NCBI GenBank assembly: GCA_964346275.1
Contig: CAYFUR010000045.1
Location: 1 to 28,850, forward strand
Source of the DNA: CAYFUR01 sp964346275
Lineage (GTDB): Bacteria > Sumerlaeota > Sumerlaeia > SLMS01
Reading direction: 5' to 3'
DNA: 28,850 nucleotides
Shown: positions 23,256-28,850 of the stretch, piece by piece
Layout: every line of letters starts with the position of its first letter
Numbering within the stretch: the first letter of the stretch is position 1
Notes under the pieces: model-generated
Database searches by the model: none
Seen by the model: only the letters and a program-made list of their open reading frames with translations
Told to the model about the DNA's origin: nothing
Made by a program: the position numbers and the translations under genes

Positions 23256-24071
23256 TTACGGCCTGCCGAATCCCTCGACACCGCCCTTTTTCAAGGTTGC
23301 CAGCAAAGCGCCGTGTATATGCGCGTTGGTCGCGACGACGCGCCGGTTAAAGAGATCGAACTTTTCCCCTTCGAGCATGCCGGTGACCCTGCCGCCGGCT
23401 TCCTCCACGATGAGCACGCCCGCGGCCATATCCCACGGGCTCAGGCCGTGCTCGTAAAAGCCTTCCAGATGGCCCGCCGCGACATTGCAGAAATCATAGG
23501 CTGCGGATCCCAGCCGCAGAACCCCCTGGGCATCCAGCAGCGCCTGCCCCAGCATGCCCTTCAGGATTTCCACGTGTTCCGCCCGCTGGTAGGGAAACCC
23601 CGTCACGACAAGGCCATCGCGCAGGTTGCCCGTCGAGGAGACGCGGATCGGACGACCGTTGCGCGTGGCTCCGTTTCCCTCTGCCGCGAGATACATTTCG
23701 TCCAGCACCGGTGCATAGATGCCGCCGGCGATGGGCTTGCCGTTGCGCACCAGCCCGATACTGACCGCAAAGATGATGAGCCCGTGGGCATAGTTGTTCG
23801 TCCCGTCGAGCGGATCCACGATCCACTGGAACTCGGAATCGGGGTTGCCATAGCGCCCGCCTTCTTCGCCCAGGATGCCATGATCGGGAAAGCGTCGCAG
23901 CAGCTCCCGCTGCAGGAAATCCTCGGACTCGCGATCAGCCACGGTGACGATATCCGATTCGCCTTTCAGCTCGTAGCCTTCCAGTTGGCGGAAATGCTTC
24001 ATCAGGATTTTACCGGACTCTCGCGCCAACTCTTCGATGTCGGCGAGGTAATCGGCGGGTTGGCGTTCCAT
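23256..24071 (-). CDS. suhB: Inositol monophosphatase family protein (SuhB-like)
   Basis: 271 residues, the usual length. The metal-binding motifs are GEEGG (68-72), WIVDPLDGTNNYAHG (83-97) and SPWDMAAG (211-218), all intact, so Mg-dependent phosphomonoesterase activity is expected. Substrates in the family include inositol-1-phosphate, 3'-phosphoadenosine nucleotides and sugar phosphates; the sequence does not decide between them. E. coli SuhB also acts in rRNA transcription antitermination. AAGGAG (24083-24078 on the minus strand) lies six bases before the ATG, an excellent site that fixes the start. It is divergent from the LysE-type gene and followed by the Ala-rich gene on the same strand after 242 bases that include that gene's own control region. 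Confidence 0.92.
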   Translation of the reverse strand: MERQPADYLADIEELARESGKILMKHFRQLEGYELKGESDIVTVADRESEDFLQRELLRRFPDHGILGEEGGRYGNPDSEFQWIVDPLDGTNNYAHGLIIFAVSIGLVRNGKPIAGGIYAPVLDEMYLAAEGNGATRNGRPIRVSSTGNLRDGLVVTGFPYQRAEHVEILKGMLGQALLDAQGVLRLGSAAYDFCNVAAGHLEGFYEHGLSPWDMAAGVLIVEEAGGRVTGMLEGEKFDLFNRRVVATNAHIHGALLATLKKGGVEGFGRP

Positions 24072-24230
24072 GTTCGGCTCCTTGATCGAAGTTGCTCGGA
24101 AGGCGGACCTTAGCAGCCTTTACTCCCGGGGCGAGTGAAAAGCCGGTGGCGAAAGCCTTGCCCGCGCGCGGCGAATGCGGCTAGACAACTCACGGCATTT
24201 CTGCAGGGCGCCAGAATCGCACCGGGACCT

Positions 24231-24908
24231 ATGACTCCAGCTCTTCCTTCGCTCATCCAGACAGCCTATGCCACGGGCTGGATCGTTGCCGCGCCGATCG
24301 GGCCGGTAAACCTCGAGATCATCCGCCGCTCCCTGCGTGATCGCCTGCTCACGGGCTTTTGCGTGGGCCTGGGCGCGGTCACCATCGATGTCACTTATCT
24401 CACGATTTTTTCCATGGGCCTTGGGGCGTTCCTCAAGGTGCCCGCAATCGCCACGGCGCTCCACCTGGTCGGCGGCGGGTTTCTGGCGTTTCTGGGCATC
24501 ATGGCTCTCATGGAAGGCCGGGGATTTCTGGTCCGGGGTGAGGAACCCGCCATCGAAGAGCATGCCGGCGCCCGGCGTTTTCTCGGCCAAGGCCCCGGAG
24601 CGAGCTACCTCGTCGGACTTTTCCTTACGGGCACGAATCCCATGACCATTGCCTTCTGGTCGGCGCTTTCGCTCCAGTTCGCCGGTCTCCCACTTGGATC
24701 GCGGCTCGCGGCCAGCCTTTCGCTTTTCGCCGGGTGTTTTTCCTGGGTGCTGACGCTTATGGTGATTCTCAAGTTCGCCCGCTCGTGGGTTGGCCCGCGC
24801 CTTTTCGGCTTTGTCACCGTGGGGGGCGGGTTGTGTCTTCTTTACTTCGGCTTGCTTTTTCTTGTGCGGGGGGTCGCCCTCGAGCACTGGCTGGAGGGTC
24901 TTCTTTGA
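24231..24908 (+). CDS. LysE/RhtB-family amino-acid exporter-like membrane protein
   Basis: 225 residues with about six hydrophobic segments. The N-terminal signature APIGPVNLEIIRRSLR (21-36) and the GTNPMTIAFW motif after the central cytoplasmic loop are typical of the family. It probably exports an amino acid or related small molecule, driven by the proton gradient. The open frame extends upstream to 24135, but the ATG at 24231 begins the usual family N-terminus. No strong ribosome binding site is visible. The neighbours do not show the substrate. Confidence 0.87.
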   Translation: MTPALPSLIQTAYATGWIVAAPIGPVNLEIIRRSLRDRLLTGFCVGLGAVTIDVTYLTIFSMGLGAFLKVPAIATALHLVGGGFLAFLGIMALMEGRGFLVRGEEPAIEEHAGARRFLGQGPGASYLVGLFLTGTNPMTIAFWSALSLQFAGLPLGSRLAASLSLFAGCFSWVLTLMVILKFARSWVGPRLFGFVTVGGGLCLLYFGLLFLVRGVALEHWLEGLL

Positions 24909-24984
24909 AAGGCGCAAACGTTCCCTTGCCGCCCCTTTCGGCCCCGTTTAGCGTGGCAAAGAATTTCACGGAAGCTGGCTGGCC

Positions 24985-25713
24985 ATGACGCATCCCTTCG
25001 ATGATCCCCGCGACATCGCCTACCGCCCGCCCTTCGACCCGGCCGCTCCCTTTCCCCCCGGGGGCGAAGCGGGCCATCCGCATCTGAAAGAGCTTCTGTA
25101 TAGACAATTACCAGCCGAGGCTCTCGTCGTCGATGTGGGCTGCGGCCCCGGTCCGTTCGAATACGCGGACTATCCGCCGCGTTTTCTGGCCTTTGACATG
25201 TTCGAGCCCTCGACAAGGGAAGGCCTGAAACCGGGCCGCGACGAATTCCGCCTCGGCCGCCTCGAGAAGTTCCCGCTCGACGACGGCCAGGCCGATGCCG
25301 TGGTCCTTGGCTTTATCCTCGAGCACGTCGAGGATCCCGCCGCGTTCCTCCGAGAAGCGGACCGCGTGCTCCGCCCCGGGGGGTGGTGCTACGTCGCCGT
25401 GCCGAATTATCGTTCCATCGAGGACCGGCTATTCCGCCTCGCCACGCGCCTGTTTGGCAGCAAACGCGGGCCGCATATACAGCGCTTCACATTCCAGAAC
25501 TTTCGCGCGCTGGCCGAGGGAGAGACGTTGCTCCGTCTCCGGGCGTGGCACCTCCTGCCCGCGTCGTTTCTGTTTTTGTATCCCCGGCGGACCCGCTGGG
25601 CCCGGCGGCCTCTCATTGCCTTGTTGAAGGCTCTCCGCATCCTGGGATACGATCCTTTCCGCGAAGGGAATTACCAGTTTCTTTTCCAGAAAACGGATGC
25701 GGCGACCGAATGA
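24985..25713 (+). CDS. Class I SAM-dependent methyltransferase (type 11 domain)
   Basis: 242 residues. SAM motif I is VVDVGCGPGPFEY (48-60), the acidic residue after strand 2 is in FLAFDMFEP, and the strand-4/5 region reads ILEHVEDPAAFLREADRVLRPGGW, the classic type-11 pattern. The acceptor is unknown. Its stop codon overlaps the start of the following glycosyltransferase by four bases (ATGA), so the pair is translationally coupled. A role in modifying a glycan or its lipid-linked precursor is likely, but inferred from context only. Confidence 0.9.
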   Translation: MTHPFDDPRDIAYRPPFDPAAPFPPGGEAGHPHLKELLYRQLPAEALVVDVGCGPGPFEYADYPPRFLAFDMFEPSTREGLKPGRDEFRLGRLEKFPLDDGQADAVVLGFILEHVEDPAAFLREADRVLRPGGWCYVAVPNYRSIEDRLFRLATRLFGSKRGPHIQRFTFQNFRALAEGETLLRLRAWHLLPASFLFLYPRRTRWARRPLIALLKALRILGYDPFREGNYQFLFQKTDAATE

Positions 25714-27032
25714 AAAACCTCCTCATCATCTCCTACGATTTTCCCCCCGCCAGCCGCGGCATCTGGCGCACGATCAAGTTCTGCCGCTACATGGGCGAAT
25801 TCGGCTGGCGGCCGTATATCCTCACGGTCAAGCCCGTACGCACGGAACGCTGGGACTGGTCGCCGCTGGAACAAATTCCCGCCGACACGGAAATCCGCCG
25901 CACGGAAAGCGTCGATCCTCATCGCCTGGCGTATATCGCGTCGGAATGGCGCGGGAAGTCGAAAGCCCAGGACGGGCAAAAGGCGGGCCGGTCCAACCCG
26001 CGCCCCACCCACTCGGCCCTGCGCCGCACCATGGATATTCTTCGCGCCTGGGTGCTTCAACCTGACGACCGTATTGGCTGGTATCCCTTCGCCGTGCAGC
26101 AGGGAAAAAAATGGCTGCGCGAGCAGGAATTCGACGCCGTCTACAGCACCTGTTTTCCCAACACGGCGCATCTCGTGGGCGAGCGCCTGGCGCGATACAG
26201 CGGCCTGCCGTACATCGCCGATTTCCGCGACATCTGGATCGGGAATTACTACTTCTACCACCCGGCAACCCGCTGGCACGATCACCTCCAGCGCCGCCAG
26301 GAACGCCGCGTTGTCGAGGCCGCCGACCTGGTCATCAGCGCCACCGGCCCGATCACCGGCGACTTTGCCGACCGCTATCCCGACCAGCCCGCGGAAAAGT
26401 TCCTCACGATCACAAACGGCTTCGACCCCATCGATTTCGAGATGTCCGCACCCCGGCCGGATCCGGATCACTTTACCACCACCTACGCCGGGACAATGTT
26501 TGGCAGCACTTCACCGCGGAACTTCTTTCGCGCTATTGCACGCCTGCTCGACCGCGAGCCGCGCTGGCGCGATGTTCTCCGCCTGCGGTTCGTCGGAACG
26601 ATGATCGAGGAGTACCAGGCGCTGATTGGGCGCCATGGCCTCTCTCAAATAACGCGTATCGATGGCTATCTTTCCCACGAGGATGCCCTGGCCGCCATGG
26701 CCGAGGCAGACGCGTTGCTCCTGCTGGTGGCTCCAGTGAAGGGAAGCCACATCATGCTGACGCAGAAGGTTTTCGAGTATGTGGCCGCGCGGCGTCCCGT
26801 CCTGGGGCTCGTCCCCGAAAGCGCGGCCCGCGATTTTCTCGAGGAAATCGGCGAAGGGCCCGTCGTCCACCCGGATGATGTGGACGGAATCGAGGCGTCT
26901 ATACGCCGCATGCTTCTCGAATGGGAAGAAAACGGGCGGCGCGAACTCGCGCCGAATCCGCGCCTCGAGCGCTACCATCGGCGCAATCTGACCGAACGCT
27001 TCTGCCGGGCCCTCGACGTCGTCGTGCCCTGA
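25710..27032 (+). CDS. GT4-type glycosyltransferase
   Basis: 440 residues from the ATG at 25710. The N-terminus LLIISYDFPPASRGIWRTIK (4-23) is the GT4 donor-lobe start seen in polysaccharide enzymes. PYIADFRDIW (167-176) is the conserved end of the acceptor lobe, and TYAGTMFG and QKVFEYVAARRPVLGL form the nucleotide-sugar lobe. The usual E-x7-E is degenerate here, with the final glutamate kept in FEY. No membrane segment is seen. It is coupled to the preceding methyltransferase and converges on dapB with a gap of only three bases, so no separate terminator can fit between them. Confidence 0.88.
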   Translation: MKNLLIISYDFPPASRGIWRTIKFCRYMGEFGWRPYILTVKPVRTERWDWSPLEQIPADTEIRRTESVDPHRLAYIASEWRGKSKAQDGQKAGRSNPRPTHSALRRTMDILRAWVLQPDDRIGWYPFAVQQGKKWLREQEFDAVYSTCFPNTAHLVGERLARYSGLPYIADFRDIWIGNYYFYHPATRWHDHLQRRQERRVVEAADLVISATGPITGDFADRYPDQPAEKFLTITNGFDPIDFEMSAPRPDPDHFTTTYAGTMFGSTSPRNFFRAIARLLDREPRWRDVLRLRFVGTMIEEYQALIGRHGLSQITRIDGYLSHEDALAAMAEADALLLLVAPVKGSHIMLTQKVFEYVAARRPVLGLVPESAARDFLEEIGEGPVVHPDDVDGIEASIRRMLLEWEENGRRELAPNPRLERYHRRNLTERFCRALDVVVP

Positions 27033-27035
27033 GCC

Positions 27036-27878
27036 TCAGTACCCCGCCTCCAGCACGTCTTCCATCGTGAAGACCTCGCCGGCGGATCCTTCCTGCACTT
27101 TTTCCGCGAGAAAAGTCACCGCGCGCAGCGTCCCTTCCGCATAGACACGCCTCCCGTTCACCCGGTGCGACAGCTCCAGTTCCACGTCCCCCGTGGCGGA
27201 TTTCGCCCTGTACCAGTGCCAGCCGTGGCCCTGGAGGTGATCCTCTGTGACGCCCAGTTCGCGCTGGCGATTCAAATCGCGAATCGATTCGATCGGGGGG
27301 GCGGATGCCTCAAGCCCCAGGCCTTCCAGCGAAGGAAGCATCGCCTTCGCCGTGCCGCTGGTATCTTTTTTCCCTTCCTGGTGGGATTCAGTGATCGAAA
27401 GTCGGTAGCCTTCCAGCGCACCGGGATACTTTTGGGCAAGAAAGTCCAGCGCTGTTCGGACCAGGACGATCGGCACAGCCATGTTCGGCGCGAGAACGGC
27501 GCTGGATTTCGAGGCTCTTACGAGATCGGCCGCTTTCTTGTAGTCGTAGCCCGTTGTGCCCACGACAAAGGGAACTCCCGCGCTTGTATAGGCCGCCAGG
27601 TTTTCCATCGCAGCGTCAGGAGTAGTAAAGTCCACGACCACCGGATTGGGGAACATATGCTCCATGAGGAAGGATCGGAGGTTCTCGATGGAATCGCACT
27701 GAATGGGCCGGCCGGGAAGGATTTCAATCTCGCGGCCCTGCATGCTTTCCTCGCAGAAACCCGCCGGGGCCAGGTTGAATTGCCGCAGAAACGGCTCTTG
27801 CTGGAGGAGCCGGGAGATTTCGCAACACATCCGGCCGGGAATTCCACTCAAAATGACCGTTGGGCTGACCGATTGCAT
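27036..27878 (-). CDS. dapB: 4-hydroxy-tetrahydrodipicolinate reductase, plant-type
   Basis: 280 residues. The nucleotide-binding loop is SGIPGRM (11-17). VDFTTPDA (82-89), VGTTG (106-110) and APNMAV (130-135) follow. The active-site motif is ESHQEGKKDTSGTAKA (164-179). Classical bacterial DapB has HH before the lysine and DAPSGTA; the SHQ...K-D-x-SGTAK form, GHGWHWYRAKS and RRVYAEGTLRAVTFLA all match the plant/chloroplast type. The enzyme reduces hydroxy-tetrahydrodipicolinate to tetrahydrodipicolinate with NAD(P)H in the lysine and diaminopimelate pathway, which also feeds cell-wall synthesis. No other dap or lys gene is adjacent. The start at 27878 is supported by a GAGG about ten bases upstream. 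Confidence 0.9.
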   Translation of the reverse strand: MQSVSPTVILSGIPGRMCCEISRLLQQEPFLRQFNLAPAGFCEESMQGREIEILPGRPIQCDSIENLRSFLMEHMFPNPVVVDFTTPDAAMENLAAYTSAGVPFVVGTTGYDYKKAADLVRASKSSAVLAPNMAVPIVLVRTALDFLAQKYPGALEGYRLSITESHQEGKKDTSGTAKAMLPSLEGLGLEASAPPIESIRDLNRQRELGVTEDHLQGHGWHWYRAKSATGDVELELSHRVNGRRVYAEGTLRAVTFLAEKVQEGSAGEVFTMEDVLEAGY

Positions 27879-28077
27879 GGGCGGGGTACCTCGCCATTAG
27901 GATGATTCGCTGCAAGACACTAAAGCAGCCCACCCCCCGGACGCAACGGCTGCCGCACGCCTTGGAGCGAATCGTGCTCCTCACCTTGTGGAACGTTGAC
28001 GAATTTCCCTGTGCTGTCCCACGCTTTTATCATCGACAGCGTCCGTTCTGGAGGACCGGCGCGAGGGAGAGAGAACG

Positions 28078-28850
28078 ATGAAACGGATGCACATCGCGGC
28101 ATTGGGGGCTTTTCTGATCATCCCCGCCGCCTCGCTTTTTTCCCAGCCAGTCCTTTACGAAACCAGTTTTGAGTCCGTCGGCGACCCAAGCGGCTCCAGC
28201 TTCAACAGCGGGCCTCTCGATGGTCAGAACGAGTGGACCGTCGAGCAGGGAAACGCCGTCGTTTCCGAAGGACCCTTTTCCGCCGCGGACGGCGCTCTCT
28301 TCGTCACCCAGGATCCCCAAACCCGGATCCGGCGAAGCGTCCCAACCGGTGGAGGCGGCCGCGTGCTCTTTCGCGGATTTTATCGCGGCCCCGGCAGCGA
28401 TTCCCTTCCGGAAGTCGATCCCGATTCCCCGGAAGCGATGGTGCTCAATTTCTCCCGGGCCGATAACGAGAACTTCCGCCTGCTGGTTCTCAGCGGCGAG
28501 AGCGACTTGTTCTCCAACCCCGCCGATGATCCTTTGTTCCCCAACGATCAGTGGCACAAAATCATCGTGAGCCTCAACTTCACCACGCGCCGCATCGACA
28601 TCACCGTGAACAACCAGCCCTATTTCGAGGGCCTCAGCTTCCGCCAGGGGGCCGCCGAGCGAATCAACGGCTTCTATGCCGCCAGCGACACCGGCTCGAA
28701 CCTCGACCGCATCGGCTTTTTTCCCTCCGACGGCGATTACGACAACGATGGTTTTACCGATGACCAGGAGATGCGAACGCCCGGCGCGGATCCCTTCGAC
28801 CCAGGCATCCCAGCACCCACGCCCACCCCTTCCCCCACGCCGAGCCCCAC
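28078..28850 (+). CDS. Secreted protein with LamG-like domain, calcium repeat and Pro-rich linker (truncated by window edge)
   Basis: At least 257 residues; the frame runs open past the right edge. GAGGGAGAG lies about eight bases before the ATG, and a Sec signal peptide of about 22 residues (ending LFS before QP) follows. The next ~190 residues look like a concanavalin/LamG-type beta-sandwich (DQWHKIIVSLNFTTRRIDIT and RIGFFPSD are typical). Then comes a thrombospondin-3-like calcium-binding repeat (DGDYDNDGFTDDQEMRTPGA) and a Pro/Thr/Ser linker that continues off the window. Such an order is common in large extracellular enzymes or adhesins, where the linker leads to more domains. It is divergent from dapB, with 199 bases between the starts. 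Function beyond secretion and probable carbohydrate or surface binding cannot be inferred. Confidence 0.82.
   Translation, partial: MKRMHIAALGAFLIIPAASLFSQPVLYETSFESVGDPSGSSFNSGPLDGQNEWTVEQGNAVVSEGPFSAADGALFVTQDPQTRIRRSVPTGGGGRVLFRGFYRGPGSDSLPEVDPDSPEAMVLNFSRADNENFRLLVLSGESDLFSNPADDPLFPNDQWHKIIVSLNFTTRRIDITVNNQPYFEGLSFRQGAAERINGFYAASDTGSNLDRIGFFPSDGDYDNDGFTDDQEMRTPGADPFDPGIPAPTPTPSPTPSP

Larger units (their letters stand above)
3356..26904. repeat. Dispersed 8-base word GTCTATAC / GTATAGAC (nine copies)
   Basis: Exact copies as GTATAGAC are at 3356-3363, 9776-9783, 10843-10850, 13065-13072 and 25098-25105. Exact copies as GTCTATAC are at 12419-12426, 19782-19789, 21392-21399 and 26897-26904. 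Read as GTCTATAC, the base before is always C or T and the base after is A or G in eight of nine (C at 12427). All copies lie inside coding sequence, in all three phases and both orientations to the gene. The coordinates given here span the first to the last copy; the word itself is only eight bases. Confidence 0.7.

Noticed and set aside
28030..28557. 175-codon minus-strand frame at the right edge
   Set aside because: It is antisense to a gene with a good ribosome binding site and signal peptide; its translation has shadow-like composition.

Overview
The window is GC-rich bacterial chromosome with tightly packed genes on both strands: many short gaps, several 1-4 base overlaps, Sec-type signal peptides and a Shine-Dalgarno-using translation system. 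No phage, plasmid, transposase or CRISPR genes are visible. The taxon cannot be fixed from the sequence. A secreted protein with a thrombospondin-3-like calcium repeat and a Pro/Thr/Ser linker, a plant-type DapB, a proline-rich SppA and scattered glycosyltransferases suggest an environmental lineage outside the well-studied Proteobacteria and Firmicutes. Candidate groups such as Sumerlaeota or the PVC/FCB-like phyla are guesses.

Layout, left to right. 1-1715: intergenic DNA and a GT-C-type membrane protein on the minus strand, partly of lower GC, next to tRNA-Phe (1867-1942, minus). 2142-3080: unknown protein with two similar small beta-type units. 3199-8506, minus strand: DEAD-box RNA helicase, SppA-type membrane peptidase and a signal-less GH3 glycosidase. 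8668-11779, plus: secreted NagZ-type GH3 and a secreted P1-family (DmpA-like) peptidase. 11795-14799, minus: two overlapping GT4-type glycosyltransferases, one carrying an inserted beta-sandwich. 14840-21430, plus: orphan sensor histidine kinase, polytopic membrane protein, a candidate 40-codon ORF, trpB, a methyltransferase overlapping trpB by one base, and a large membrane protein. 21544-24071, minus: secreted, extremely alanine-rich protein and an inositol-monophosphatase-family enzyme. 24231-27032, plus: LysE-type exporter, then a methyltransferase/glycosyltransferase pair overlapping by four bases. 27036-27878, minus: plant-type DapB. 28078 to the right edge: truncated secreted protein.

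The genes do not form one pathway. Two themes recur. One is surface or extracellular polysaccharide work (four or five glycosyltransferase-like proteins, two methyltransferases, two GH3 enzymes). The other is export and envelope proteins (SppA, secreted peptidase, Ala-rich protein, LamG-like protein). trpB and dapB are isolated amino-acid biosynthesis genes.

The observations most worth following are: a strongly over-represented word, GTCTATAC (nine exact copies on both strands, consensus Y-GTCTATAC-R, often at the cost of rare codons); the alanine-rich secreted protein with an operator-like palindrome upstream; and the glycosyltransferase with an inserted beta-sandwich.
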